A DNA stretch of 64,000 nucleotides from Lachnospiraceae bacterium (GCA_029054245.1 JAIDFQ010000064.1:32919-96918), one strand, 5' to 3'. Positions 1 to 9,148 are shown, counted from the stretch's first letter. Notes: a model not told the origin generated them from the letters alone. Numbers and translations: made by a program.

Positions 1-73
1 AGAATATCGTAACTGAAAAGGCGTAATTTGTCAGTATCAATGGAGTAACCAAAAAGGAGGTTCACATTTTTTA

Positions 74-1441
74 TCATAAAAATGATATTTTAATCCTCGG
101 CGTTTTTTTATCCTTTTTTCCTACAGGAAATTCTTTGGGAAGAACACTCTTATACCTCTGCACGCTCATTACTATTCCTGCAAGGATATAGGAAACGATC
201 ATGTTCGATCCACCCGCAGAAATAAACGGAATATCTATAGAAATATAAGGAAGAATCCCTGCATTTTCCAGAATGTACATGATAATCAACGTTGAAAATA
301 CCATTCCGCTGCCGCAGGAAACCATCATCCCAAGTTCATTTTTTTGTCCTAATGCAATGCGGAAAACGAAAAGCAGCATCACCACAAACAACAGTGCCAG
401 ACCAATCACCGCCACATATCCAAAAGCGGATGCCACAAATGCCAACACATAACTTTGATTAAAACCGGGCACTGTTGTAACAAACTCTGAAAAATCCACC
501 CCATCGCCCATTCCAATCCATCTGCTGCTGCGCAAAATCTCTAAAACCCTGTAGCGGGCATAATTTGCCCCCTGAGGTTCAAGCCCAAACAGTAATTTGA
601 TTCTTCTGATTCGATGCGCAGTAATAAAAAAGAGGGAGACTAAACCACTAAGGACAATGCCTATCCATAACACCGCTAAGAAACGTTTTGGTCTCCTTAT
701 TTGAAACCACCCCTTTAAAACTGCTGCTGAGAAAAGAAAAAGCAACATCAAAAACAAAATTATGAAAGAACTTAAGCTGTCCATCATACAAACAGGCAAA
801 ACCATCAAGGCGATCCACAAAAAGCTTTTTACAATCCCCCATCCCTGCTCTTTCCTGTACTTAAAAAGAATTGCCCCATAGACAGGCACACATAAATAAA
901 TCCAGGGAATCAACCCCATGGTCAACCCGCCAATCGAAATCCACCGGACAGCCCCATTGATCTCTCTTCCCAAAAACAAATAAGACAGCAATATCACGCT
1001 CAAAAGCCCTAATGCCGTCCCCACGCAGTGCTCCGCCAGAAAGCTATAATCTAACAAGCACACCAGCACCATTACCAGAAATCCGATTCCCGTATAGATA
1101 GCCTGTCTCACCACATAATCCTGCCCCAACTCAGGGGAACTGCTTCCAAATGCTGCATGAATGAAAATGCTGATCATGCCGATCACTGCCATGATCCCCA
1201 TCATTCCCCATGAAATGTGAGGACGGTGGACCCTATCCATAGATACCCCTGTTTCCACCGGATCGCCCATATCCTTTACCGCCATTTCCATTGCCTTCGC
1301 TTCTTCCATCCCTTGTTCCTTATAGGCAAAAACCTGATCCTCAATATGCTTCCCCATTTCCTCTGCTACCATGTCCCGCGCTTTCACACAGCGAATCTGT
1401 TCCGTCAAAATCCGAATATATTCTTCTCTATCCATATCCAT
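74..1441 (-). CDS. FtsW/RodA/SpoVE-family membrane protein with N-terminal HAAS (permease-prefix) domain
   Basis: About 455 residues. Residues 1-75 form a helical cytosolic segment of the HAAS/permease-prefix type (MDREEYIRILTEQI near the start, then MGDPVETGV). After it come about ten hydrophobic helices with SEDS-type features, including a loop with FNQSYVLAF and a late FISAGGSNM segment. SEDS proteins polymerise or help export peptidoglycan precursors during growth, division or sporulation. The start was taken at 1441 because the AGGGAG ribosome site overlaps the padR stop; ATG at 1435 has better spacing and is equally possible. It is co-transcribed with the upstream PadR gene. HAAS domains usually accompany PadR-controlled membrane proteins, so this is probably a regulated accessory SEDS protein rather than the housekeeping RodA. 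Confidence 0.85.
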   Translation of the reverse strand: MDMDREEYIRILTEQIRCVKARDMVAEEMGKHIEDQVFAYKEQGMEEAKAMEMAVKDMGDPVETGVSMDRVHRPHISWGMMGIMAVIGMISIFIHAAFGSSSPELGQDYVVRQAIYTGIGFLVMVLVCLLDYSFLAEHCVGTALGLLSVILLSYLFLGREINGAVRWISIGGLTMGLIPWIYLCVPVYGAILFKYRKEQGWGIVKSFLWIALMVLPVCMMDSLSSFIILFLMLLFLFSAAVLKGWFQIRRPKRFLAVLWIGIVLSGLVSLFFITAHRIRRIKLLFGLEPQGANYARYRVLEILRSSRWIGMGDGVDFSEFVTTVPGFNQSYVLAFVASAFGYVAVIGLALLFVVMLLFVFRIALGQKNELGMMVSCGSGMVFSTLIIMYILENAGILPYISIDIPFISAGGSNMIVSYILAGIVMSVQRYKSVLPKEFPVGKKDKKTPRIKISFL

Positions 1442-1448
1442 GCTCTCC

Positions 1449-1778
1449 CTACATTTCAAGTGCAAGCACCTGCGTCACAGCCTTTGCATACTCCTGCCAT
1501 TCTTCCTTCTTCTTGCCAAGCGCTTTCCTGCCATCCTTCGTGATACTATAATATTTCCTTACCTTTCCAAGTACTTCCTCCTCATAGGAAGTGAGCAGAT
1601 TCTTTTCCTCCAGAGAATGCAGCAGAGGATACATAGTACCTGCTTTCAACTCAAACACGTTCTGGGAACGCTGCCGCAACGTGTCAATCATTTCATAACC
1701 ATACATATCCTTCTCTGAAAGCAGCTTTAAAAGCAGCATCGCCATACTTCCAGAAACCAATGTCCTATCAACCGCCAT
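1449..1778 (-). CDS. PadR-family transcriptional regulator
   Basis: 109 residues, the usual size of a short PadR repressor. The winged-helix core is visible: LLSEKDMYGYEMID, then LKAGTMYPLLHSLEEKNLL (recognition helix), then KYYSITKDGRKAL (wing), with a short C-terminal dimerisation helix. A strong SD (GGAGGGAAAA) precedes the ATG. Its stop overlaps the ribosome site of the HAAS/FtsW-like gene, so the two form one operon. PadR proteins commonly repress themselves and the neighbouring HAAS membrane gene in response to envelope or drug stress. The AT-rich dyad inside the promoter is a plausible operator. Confidence 0.9.
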   Translation of the reverse strand: MAVDRTLVSGSMAMLLLKLLSEKDMYGYEMIDTLRQRSQNVFELKAGTMYPLLHSLEEKNLLTSYEEEVLGKVRKYYSITKDGRKALGKKKEEWQEYAKAVTQVLALEM

Positions 1779-1823
1779 ATCATTTTCCCTCCTATATAGA
1801 TTTCCTATGTATCGAATGACTAT

Positions 1824-1852
1824 AGTATATATAGTTTATCTATATATGTCAA
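1824..1852 (-). promoter_or_regulatory. Sigma-A promoter of padR operon with internal dyad
   Basis: On the minus strand, TTGACA (1847-1852), a 17-bp spacer and TATACT (1824-1829). The spacer and -10 contain the near-palindrome ATAGATAAACTAT, a candidate PadR operator for autoregulation. Confidence 0.75.
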
Positions 1853-1876
1853 GCAATTTTGCCATAATGATGCAAT

Positions 1877-1931
1877 ACACCCTTACGGGTAAATTTCATT
1901 GCTTCAGCAAAAATGATACCTGTAAGGGTGT
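1877..1931. repeat. Inverted repeat between lacI-family gene and padR promoter
   Basis: ACACCCTTAC (1877-1886) and its exact complement GTAAGGGTGT (1922-1931) enclose a 35-nt loop. Inside the loop GGTA/TACC and CATT/AATG can extend the pairing. There is no T-run on either side, so it is not a classic terminator. It may end the starch operon transcript or bind a regulator. Confidence 0.5.
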
Positions 1932-1965
1932 AAGTATTGATTTCATAATAGTTTTGATACAGATT

Positions 1966-2979
1966 TTAAAACTTGCGCGTTGACTCTCGTTCTGTCACCG
2001 ACGGCAGCGTGCAGTAGAACTGTACCTGTAGATTCGGCTTTTTCATCTTATTCAATATCAACTTTCCTGCCTGCATTCCCATATCGTACACGTCAATGTT
2101 GATTACCGTCAGCTTTGGTTTTAAAATTTGTGAAAAAGGATAGTCGTCAAAAGTCACAACTCCCATATCCTCCGGTATTTTTATGTGATGCTCCTTCAGG
2201 GCATTCACGCATCCATAAGCGATATAGTTGTTTGCACAGATGATTGCATCCGGCAGGTTCTGGTTCTGGAGAATCTGCTCCGTCATCTGAAATCCGCTGT
2301 CGCAGTCGGACTCTCCATACTTAAGATGGCATCGCGGAACGATTACATCATACTCCTTTAATACCGAGAGGACTCCCTCTAAGCGGTGGGCTGATATTTT
2401 ATCTTCGTCTGTTCCTCCCACAAAGGCAAGGGACTGATAACCGCACTGCAAAAGGTAATTCGCCGCCATCTCGCCTGCAAGTTTATTGTCGATATCCAGC
2501 CAGCAGAAATGGCTTGCAAAATTGGGGAGCCCTAAGACAATATGTGGAATTTCCTTATATCGTATCATCTCGTCCAATTTTTTAGAAATAACCGAGGCAT
2601 GAATCACCACACCGTCCACCATTTTGCTGTCGAACACTTCTTTCACAAAGTCTGGCGCCTCTTCCTTTGAGATATTCTTGACCCCCAGCAGATACCCTTT
2701 CCTGCCCAGCGCACATTCTAGTCCCGAAAGGATCTCAAACATATGGGGATTTGAAAATCCGGCATTTTCACCCAGGGTCGTGAGAAACAGCACCTGCCTT
2801 GTGCTTTGTCTTGCAAAATTTCTTGCCCGCAGGTTGGGATGATAGTTCAATTCCTCCATCGCCTTGTGGACCTGATCGATCGTCTTTTGGGAAATAGAAT
2901 AAGAACCGTTCATCACCTTGGACACCGTCGCCGTGGAGGTGCCCGCCAGCTTTGCAACATCTTTAATCGTAGCCGCCAC
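1966..2979 (-). CDS. LacI-family regulator of the starch/maltodextrin operon
   Basis: 337 residues from a GTG start with AAAGGAG 8 nt upstream; the frame extends nine codons further without a ribosome site. The N-terminus has the LacI helix-turn-helix and hinge helix (ATIKDVAKLAG, TATVSKVMNGS, LNYHPNLRARNFA). The rest is the periplasmic-binding-protein-like effector domain ending with FDDYPFSQILKPKLT. It begins 14 nt after the stop of the GH13 gene, so it is the last gene of the starch operon. By analogy with MalR it likely senses a maltooligosaccharide and controls the operon, possibly through the LacI/cre-type palindrome near 9150. The effector is inferred, not visible. Confidence 0.88.
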   Translation of the reverse strand: MAATIKDVAKLAGTSTATVSKVMNGSYSISQKTIDQVHKAMEELNYHPNLRARNFARQSTRQVLFLTTLGENAGFSNPHMFEILSGLECALGRKGYLLGVKNISKEEAPDFVKEVFDSKMVDGVVIHASVISKKLDEMIRYKEIPHIVLGLPNFASHFCWLDIDNKLAGEMAANYLLQCGYQSLAFVGGTDEDKISAHRLEGVLSVLKEYDVIVPRCHLKYGESDCDSGFQMTEQILQNQNLPDAIICANNYIAYGCVNALKEHHIKIPEDMGVVTFDDYPFSQILKPKLTVINIDVYDMGMQAGKLILNKMKKPNLQVQFYCTLPSVTERESTRKF

Positions 2980-2992
2980 TTTCTTTTCTCCT

Positions 2993-4819
2993 TTAAATCT
3001 TTGCAATCACAAATCCCATGGCTTCCAACAATGTACCAGAAAAATCTGTACCAGAAGAATCTGCACCAGAAGAATCTGCACCAGAAGAATCTGCACCAGA
3101 AGAATCTGCACCAGAAGAATCTGCACCAGAATTGTCTGGTTTGGAAAATCCCTCCTGCCAGAGTACCGCAGCTCCGGCAAACAGCTCCGGCAGTCTGCTC
3201 CTATGGCGGTTCCCGTTAATTGCTATTACAATCTTATCAGAATTAAGCTCTCTTGCAAATATATAGAGACGGTCTCCTTTATTTGCCTGTATGGTTTCAT
3301 ACTTGCCTTTTCTAAGCGCCTCATGTTCTCTACGCAAAGCAATTGCTTTCTTATACATAGCAAAATTAGAATCTTTTTCCTTTTTCCAGGGCATTGCCGT
3401 CCTGTATTCTTCCTCCAATTCTCCGCTGATTCCCCGTTCATCTCCGTAAAATACCGAAGGAACCCCCGGGAACGTCATCTGGAACACCACTGCGAGCATA
3501 TATCGTTTCTCGTCATTGCCGCACAGTGACAGAAATCTGCTCACATCATGACTGTCTAAAAGGTTCAGCTGCGCATAAACGCTCTGCTCCCTGTAGCGCA
3601 TTCTCATATTGGTGACTCTGCCATCAAATGCAAACGCGTCAATGCTTTCCTCCGCAAAGAAACGCCGGCAGTGCTTTCTGAAATCATAGTTCATAGTGGA
3701 ATCAAATTTCTTTCCATCCAGCCAGTGGCGCGCACTTTCCCATACTTCCCCAATCAAAAGGGCATCGGGATTTACTTCCTTTGCCGCTTTATAGAAACAG
3801 TTCCAGAATTCGTCATTGATCTCACTTGCAACATCCAGCCTCCAGCCATCGATCTCATATTCCTTCAGCCAGTGCCTGCACACCTGGCAGAAATAATCAA
3901 TCACCTCTGGATTTTGTCCATTTAGCTTGGGCATCATCCTCTCATATCCAAAGCATTCATAATTAGGATAAATTTCTGCGTTTTCCGGTCGAATCACCGG
4001 AAATGACAAACGATAAAACCAGTCCTTATAGAGCGAATCCTCCCCCTTTTCCACTACATCATTGAATGCAAAGAACCTCCATCCGCAATGATTGAACACA
4101 CCATCCACAATGACCCTCAGACCCTTCTTGTGATAAGTCTTTACCAATTCCTTGAACTCTTCATCTGTCCCGAAGCACGGATCAATATGGAAATAATCTA
4201 TCAAATCATACTTGTGATATTCACCTGCCGCAAAAATCGGGTTAATATAAATGGCATTAAACCCCAGGCTCTTGATATAGTCAACATTTTCTGTAATCCC
4301 TTTTATCGTACCGCCCAGTTTTCCCCGGAACAATTCTCCATTCCATTCCTTTTCCACAGGTTTTTGGGAAATATATTCCCTGGACGTTGCAAAGCTGTCT
4401 GGAAATATATTATAGATAATAGCATCCTTCGCCCATGCAGGAGGCTTTACAAGATCAGCCCTGTGATTAAATGGAAATTGATAGTATTCCGATCTGTCAT
4501 CCACACACCCATCCATAAAGCAGTCTCCGTAGTACAATACCCTCTCATCCTCCGCAATCAATTCAAAGTAATAATTGATTCTTTTATAAGGATGCTCCAA
4601 AGTAACCTCATAATAATCAAAATACGCATCCGACGCCGACACTGCCATTTCCTTTTTTGTAAAAATCACAGGTGTCTGCCGGCAGGCTCTATCGCCAAAA
4701 TATAAAAAGCAATGCTTCAAATCTTCCCTTCCGCAGCGGAGTCTGAAAGTCACATGCTCCTCATCCACTCCATAGGCATATTCCGACATGGGAATATGCA
4801 GTACCGCACTTTTATTCAT
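2993..4819 (-). CDS. Cytoplasmic GH13 alpha-glucan hydrolase (cyclomaltodextrinase/neopullulanase-like)
   Basis: 608 residues, no signal peptide. Residues 1-120 resemble the CBM34-type N-terminal domain of maltogenic amylases. The TIM barrel carries the four GH13 regions: VIVDGVFNH (region I), GWRLDVASE with nucleophile Asp (II), LIGEVWE with acid/base Glu (III), and NLLDSHD (IV). It should cleave maltooligosaccharides, cyclodextrins or pullulan pieces brought in by the adjacent ABC transporter. The SD GGGGGAAAAAG supports the start. An oddity is the C-terminal beta domain: it holds seven tandem pentapeptides (D-x-S-G-A/T) from a 15-bp minisatellite, just before the final LLEAMGFVIAKI. Exact substrate preference cannot be read from sequence. 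Confidence 0.9.
   Translation of the reverse strand: MNKSAVLHIPMSEYAYGVDEEHVTFRLRCGREDLKHCFLYFGDRACRQTPVIFTKKEMAVSASDAYFDYYEVTLEHPYKRINYYFELIAEDERVLYYGDCFMDGCVDDRSEYYQFPFNHRADLVKPPAWAKDAIIYNIFPDSFATSREYISQKPVEKEWNGELFRGKLGGTIKGITENVDYIKSLGFNAIYINPIFAAGEYHKYDLIDYFHIDPCFGTDEEFKELVKTYHKKGLRVIVDGVFNHCGWRFFAFNDVVEKGEDSLYKDWFYRLSFPVIRPENAEIYPNYECFGYERMMPKLNGQNPEVIDYFCQVCRHWLKEYEIDGWRLDVASEINDEFWNCFYKAAKEVNPDALLIGEVWESARHWLDGKKFDSTMNYDFRKHCRRFFAEESIDAFAFDGRVTNMRMRYREQSVYAQLNLLDSHDVSRFLSLCGNDEKRYMLAVVFQMTFPGVPSVFYGDERGISGELEEEYRTAMPWKKEKDSNFAMYKKAIALRREHEALRKGKYETIQANKGDRLYIFARELNSDKIVIAINGNRHRSRLPELFAGAAVLWQEGFSKPDNSGADSSGADSSGADSSGADSSGADSSGTDFSGTLLEAMGFVIAKI
3032..3136 (-). repeat. 15-bp in-frame minisatellite, seven units
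   Basis: Seven head-to-tail 15-bp units; four are identical on the plus strand (TGCACCAGAAGAATC) and the others differ by one to three bases. On the coding strand each unit gives D-x-S-G-(A/T). The same unit, about 80% matched, recurs at 11564-11608 in an unrelated gene. Confidence 0.95.
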
Positions 4820-4850
4820 TCTTTTTCCCCCTTATGCTGCATTTTTCTAT

Positions 4851-5696
4851 TTATCCTTTTACGCCCCCTGAAGTAAGACCTGAAGCCATGTTCTTTTGCA
4901 AGGCAAAAAAGATAATCAAAATCGGCAGCGACACTGCCAATGATGCCGCCGCAAAAACAGGCCAGCTTCCGCTCGTCTCGTTTGCCTGCAGCGAATATAA
5001 ACCTGCTGCAAGTGTGTAAGTGCTCTCTCCCGTCATAAAATTGATTGCAAAAATATATTCATTCCACACATAAATCAAAACCATCATTGCTGTCACCGCA
5101 ATGGTAGGTTTCGCCAGCGGCAGTACAATTTTTATTACAATCTGGGTAGGACTTGCCCCATCTATCATGGAAGCTTCCTCAATCTCAACGGGAATCGTAT
5201 CAAAGTACCCTTTCATATTCCACAAGGCAAATACAGCCATGGTTCCCGTGTACACGATAATCAATCCCGTTCTTGTGTTAATCAATCCCATGGGACTAAG
5301 CAGCTTATAAAGCGCCGTCATGGAAAGGAGCGACGGAAAAGCATACAAAAGAATCAGCATCTGCAAAATCCCGCTCCTTCCAGGGAATCTCCTTCTGGAA
5401 AAAATATATGCGGCAGGAATGCCTGTACACAACGAAATCGCCACAGTAACCGCTGCAAGCACCAAACTGTTCTTAAACCATAAAAGTACCGGTTCCTCCA
5501 TAAATACCTTGCGGTAATTTTCCAGTGTAAGCTTTTTCGGAATAAAAGAAAAGTCAGCGCTAAGCAAACTGTTCTGTTCATTAAGAGACACCGAAAATGC
5601 ATATAAAATGGGAACCAGCGTTGCAAAGCATACCATAAGCAAAATCAAATTGACAAGCAGCAGCTTTAGCCTTTCCTTTCTTTTCTTCTGCTTCAT
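4851..5696 (-). CDS. Carbohydrate ABC transporter permease, MalG type
   Basis: 281 residues with six predicted membrane helices, the first at residues 11-33. The cytoplasmic EAA loop is visible as EEASMIDGASPTQIVIKIVLPLAKP, which docks to the ATPase. The start overlaps the stop of the partner permease by one base, indicating translational coupling. Together with the MalF-like protein it forms the membrane channel for maltodextrins captured by the binding lipoprotein. No ATPase gene is in this operon; MsmX at 13.4 kb is the likely partner. Confidence 0.92.
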   Translation of the reverse strand: MKQKKRKERLKLLLVNLILLMVCFATLVPILYAFSVSLNEQNSLLSADFSFIPKKLTLENYRKVFMEEPVLLWFKNSLVLAAVTVAISLCTGIPAAYIFSRRRFPGRSGILQMLILLYAFPSLLSMTALYKLLSPMGLINTRTGLIIVYTGTMAVFALWNMKGYFDTIPVEIEEASMIDGASPTQIVIKIVLPLAKPTIAVTAMMVLIYVWNEYIFAINFMTGESTYTLAAGLYSLQANETSGSWPVFAAASLAVSLPILIIFFALQKNMASGLTSGGVKG

Positions 5697-6601
5697 CAGG
5701 CTTCCTCCTTCGGCTTTATATTGATCACATATGAAAACAGAATCAATATCACAAAAATCACCATAGACACCGCAGAGCTGTAACCGTAATTGTTTGTGAT
5801 AAACGCATTTTCATAAGCATAAGTCAAAATCGTATGGATATGCGCACCCGTCTTGGCGCCCGCCTGCTGAGTCATCAAGTAAATGACGTCAAACTGCTTA
5901 AAAGTGGTAAAAATGGTTATGACCACCGAGGGCGCAATAATCGGACGGATGGATGGGATGGTAATATAAACAGTCCGTTCTATCCATCCCGCCCCGTCCA
6001 ACAGGGCGCTTTCATAATAACTCTGGTCAACGCTCTGTAGGGCGCCGTCAATAATTGTAATCATGAACGGAAGCGCCAGCCATAGATTGACGATGGTACA
6101 GCATAAAAACGCAAGTCCGTCGCTTGCCAGCCATTTTACAGATCCAAGGTCAAGCTTTTCCATCCACTGATTCAGCAGCCCAAACTGTGAGTTGAACATT
6201 CCCGTTTTCCACAGCAAAATAGATACATATCCGGGCATTGCCCACGGGAAAATCAAAAGCGTCCGATAAAAATTCCGAAATCTAAGCCCATTTGTATTCA
6301 ATAGACTTGCCAGCAGATAAGCAATCACAAGCTGCAATACCATATTCACAACTGTCCACAAAACCGTTAAAAGCAAGGCGGGAATAAAACCGCTGTCAAA
6401 CACTAAGAGCGCTTCCTTATAGTTTGAAAACCCAATCAGGTCGTAGGTAAACCAGTGATAGACATTCATGTTTGTCAGTGAAATATATCCTGTATAGAGA
6501 ATCGGAAATATCACAATCAGACAAATCAAGAAAAGTGAGGGCATCGACCATGAATAGGAAACCAACAGATTTTTCTTCTTTTTCTTTTTTGATTGGTCCA
6601 T
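5696..6601 (-). CDS. Carbohydrate ABC transporter permease, MalF type
   Basis: 301 residues. A lysine-rich N-terminus (KKKKKK) precedes the first membrane helix; about six helices follow. The EAA loop reads ESALLDGAGWIERTVYITIPSIRP. Its size matches short Gram-positive MalF homologues that lack the large periplasmic P2 loop of E. coli MalF. It lies between the binding-protein gene and the MalG-like gene in the starch operon. Confidence 0.92.
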   Translation of the reverse strand: MDQSKKKKKKNLLVSYSWSMPSLFLICLIVIFPILYTGYISLTNMNVYHWFTYDLIGFSNYKEALLVFDSGFIPALLLTVLWTVVNMVLQLVIAYLLASLLNTNGLRFRNFYRTLLIFPWAMPGYVSILLWKTGMFNSQFGLLNQWMEKLDLGSVKWLASDGLAFLCCTIVNLWLALPFMITIIDGALQSVDQSYYESALLDGAGWIERTVYITIPSIRPIIAPSVVITIFTTFKQFDVIYLMTQQAGAKTGAHIHTILTYAYENAFITNNYGYSSAVSMVIFVILILFSYVINIKPKEEA

Positions 6602-6631
6602 ACAGACTCCTTCCTATTATCAAATTCCTGC

Positions 6632-7852
6632 TCACTGCATCTTCCGTATCAAGTCTTCCGCACTTTTCTGCGCCGCCTTGCAGCTTTCCTCCACGTCCTG
6701 CCCACTCATATTGATATTAACCAGCATATCTGCCGCTACCGTCCACATAATATCCATTTCCGGCCGATTCGGCATGGGAATCGTATTTTCAGCCGTCTGG
6801 CGCATCGCCATAACCACATCATCCGATGTCACTTCTTCTTTTTCATAACACGCTTCCACCGCTGGCGCACATCCGCTGACTTTTGCAAGGGATACGCCCA
6901 CCTCTGGCTGCATCAGCCCATTCAAAACCTTCACTACTGCCTCCCGTTTATTTTCAGCGGCATATTTTAACACCTGTACGCCCTGCACACCCATATAGGG
7001 AGAAATAGGAAGTCCGGTTTCGTCGATTACCGGCATGGGCGCAATCCCAAGATCCATTCCCGCCGCCCTCGATGCAGATACCAGCCAGGGACCTCCAATC
7101 GTGGCATGTGCCTTTCCTTCCTGGAACAACGTGTTCACCGTAGAATATTCACTCTCTCCCGGCATCAGCTCCACAAATTTCTTATGATACATAAGGGCTT
7201 CAATGGTTTCCGGTTTGTTAAGTCCCACATCGCCTTCCGCGTCCATGATATATCCGCCGAACCCATGAATCCAGCCGGCACTGTAATAAGCGGTACTGTG
7301 CTGTTCCACAAAGCCATAATGCCCTCCATGGGTTTTTTCTGACATATAAGTATATAATTCTTCTGTAGTTGCCGGAACACGCTCCTTCGCCATATACAGG
7401 CGATTATACATAAAAAGCAATGTTTCAAAATAAACCGGAAGCTGATAAATCTCTCCCTTATAAGTCGCTGCGTCTAAAGTCATTCCCACATAAGCATTTT
7501 CCAGTTCCTCTTTTGCAATCAGCTCCGTGATTGGCGTCAAAATCCCCATTTCCGCATAAACACCGATTTTATCATGGGCAAAAAAATATAGATCAGGCGC
7601 CGCCTTGGGATCATTTCCCACCATTTTAAGCGCTTCCGTAAGATTGCTCTTATGTTCCAGCCGTACGTCAACATCCGGTACCGATTTTTTTAATTCCGCA
7701 AGTAACGCTTCCGCCACCGCCTCCTCCTTATCATGCCAGATTACAATGGTATTTTTTTCTTCCTCTGTCAGCGCCTGCCCGCCGGCGCCGCAGCCGCACA
7801 GCAATCCCATCAGCATTGCAATTGACAAAAATGATGCTATTATCTTCTTCAT
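6632..7852 (-). CDS. Maltodextrin-type solute-binding lipoprotein
   Basis: 406 residues. The N-terminus is a lipoprotein signal: positive MKK, a hydrophobic stretch, and the lipobox LLCGCG with acylated Cys near residue 21. The body is an extracellular solute-binding family 1 fold (TIVIWHDKEEAVAEALL start, GGPWLVSASRAAGMDLGIAPMP mid-domain). It delivers oligosaccharides to the MalF/MalG-like permeases. The gene follows the starch-binding protein and precedes the permeases by 30 nt. Maltodextrin specificity is inferred from the GH13 and CBM neighbours. Confidence 0.92.
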   Translation of the reverse strand: MKKIIASFLSIAMLMGLLCGCGAGGQALTEEEKNTIVIWHDKEEAVAEALLAELKKSVPDVDVRLEHKSNLTEALKMVGNDPKAAPDLYFFAHDKIGVYAEMGILTPITELIAKEELENAYVGMTLDAATYKGEIYQLPVYFETLLFMYNRLYMAKERVPATTEELYTYMSEKTHGGHYGFVEQHSTAYYSAGWIHGFGGYIMDAEGDVGLNKPETIEALMYHKKFVELMPGESEYSTVNTLFQEGKAHATIGGPWLVSASRAAGMDLGIAPMPVIDETGLPISPYMGVQGVQVLKYAAENKREAVVKVLNGLMQPEVGVSLAKVSGCAPAVEACYEKEEVTSDDVVMAMRQTAENTIPMPNRPEMDIMWTVAADMLVNINMSGQDVEESCKAAQKSAEDLIRKMQ

Positions 7853-7885
7853 TTCCTACCTCCTGTTGACGTACTTTGCCATCTT

Positions 7886-9070
7886 CTATTTCTTTTTCTT
7901 TTTTGCAAAGAAAACTGCCAGCCCCACTATTATAATGCAGATTATAACGATTACCGCGATAACGCCGGCATTTGTTCCGCTTTTTACCTCTTCTTCCGCC
8001 TGCATCGGCGCTTCTGTGGCTGCCTCATCTGCGCCCTCTGCTTCCTCCTGCGCTACTGTCTCTTTTGCCTCTTCCCCTGTCTCCTGTATCTGAACCGCTT
8101 CATAAGAAACCTCATATTCTTCCGGTCCCGAGACTACGATCCATACATCTTTTCCTGTTTCTACAGAAATATCCGTGGTCTGTACATTTCCTTCATTAGC
8201 ATTGATAATAATAGAATTGATCCAGCCTGGCACCTGCAGCGTAAGCCATCCATCTTCTCCTTCTGCAAAAGCCTCTCCCGGCCATGAGGTGAATACATTC
8301 GTTCCATCTGGCGCCGACCACGCCCATAAGCAGGGTGTTTCCCAGTCTTTAGGAACAGACACGGATACACTAATATCCGGCGCCTCAATCGCATTAGGAT
8401 CATTATAAGTAAAATCAAAGCTTCCATCCTCTGCAACTGTAATCCAGACTTCCGCCGGATCGATGGCAATTGCTTCCGTCTTCTGCCCCTCTGCGCTTCC
8501 TATTATCATGATAGAGCCTGCTGCTACAGGCACATTTCCTGTATACCATCCATCCTCTCCCATTCTAAGCGCTTTACCCGCATCCTCTCCGTCTTTTGGT
8601 TCGCCCCATGTAAAAGCAGGTGATTCCCAGCTCTCCGGTAAACTTACATGAATCTTGAATTTCTCCACATAGGCGGGTATTTCTCCCTCTGTAAGTGCCT
8701 CATTGGAAAGTTCTGCATTTTCCATATCAGCTATGGTGACCCAGACATTTCCATCTTCTTTTATCAGTTCTCCTGTCTGAACGCCTTCGCCCGCACTGAC
8801 AATCATGTGATCTGCCCAGGAAGGTATCCAGATATAATACCAGCCCTCGTTGGCAGAATCTATTTCCATCTCTCCTCCAGGCCATGACGCAAATGCATTA
8901 TTCCCTTCTTCATCCCACGCCCACAGGAAAGGATCGCTCCAGTCCTTAGGTGGATTGACATAGACAACACACCTTTCCTCCTCCGCCTTTACATGCATTG
9001 GCATAAAGGCAAATAACATCATTGTAAACGCAAATAAAACCGTCATCGCTTTTTTAAACCGCTTTGCCAT
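7886..9070 (-). CDS. Membrane-anchored starch-binding protein with three CBM26-like modules
   Basis: 394 residues, no catalytic domain. Residues 1-29 are a signal peptide ending near VKA-EE. Three related modules follow, at about 33-112, 136-215 and 230-315. Modules 1 and 3 share VxVPKDW, LWAW and the SWPG motif of family 26/25 starch-binding domains; module 2 lacks SWPG and LWAW and is diverged. An acidic linker leads to one membrane helix (about 366-387) and a KKKKK tail, so the protein is held in the membrane rather than sorted by an LPXTG signal. It is first in the operon (SD AAAGGAGG) and probably holds starch near the transporter. Binding itself is inferred. Confidence 0.85.
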   Translation of the reverse strand: MAKRFKKAMTVLFAFTMMLFAFMPMHVKAEEERCVVYVNPPKDWSDPFLWAWDEEGNNAFASWPGGEMEIDSANEGWYYIWIPSWADHMIVSAGEGVQTGELIKEDGNVWVTIADMENAELSNEALTEGEIPAYVEKFKIHVSLPESWESPAFTWGEPKDGEDAGKALRMGEDGWYTGNVPVAAGSIMIIGSAEGQKTEAIAIDPAEVWITVAEDGSFDFTYNDPNAIEAPDISVSVSVPKDWETPCLWAWSAPDGTNVFTSWPGEAFAEGEDGWLTLQVPGWINSIIINANEGNVQTTDISVETGKDVWIVVSGPEEYEVSYEAVQIQETGEEAKETVAQEEAEGADEAATEAPMQAEEEVKSGTNAGVIAVIVIICIIIVGLAVFFAKKKKK

Positions 9071-9109
9071 AAAAAATCCTCCTTTTTCTTGTTTCCTGTT
9101 TACAAGGAA

Positions 9110-9138
9110 AGTTTAACACTATGTTTTCCTTTCAACAA
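9110..9138 (-). promoter_or_regulatory. Candidate promoter of the starch operon
   Basis: Minus strand TTGTTG (9133-9138), 17-bp spacer, TAAACT (9110-9115), about 40 bp upstream of the starch-binding protein start. The -35 is weak, in keeping with need for an activator or with catabolite control. Confidence 0.5.
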
Positions 9139-9148
9139 TTTCATTTTA

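Noticed and set aside
3032..3136. Direct repeats as a possible CRISPR array
   Set aside because: Units are 15 bp and contiguous with no spacers, and they keep the GH13 reading frame; this is a coding minisatellite.
2806..3529. Plus-strand frames with repeated HQKNL- or RRICT-like peptides
   Set aside because: They are the minisatellite read in the wrong strand, opposite well-supported GH13 and LacI genes.
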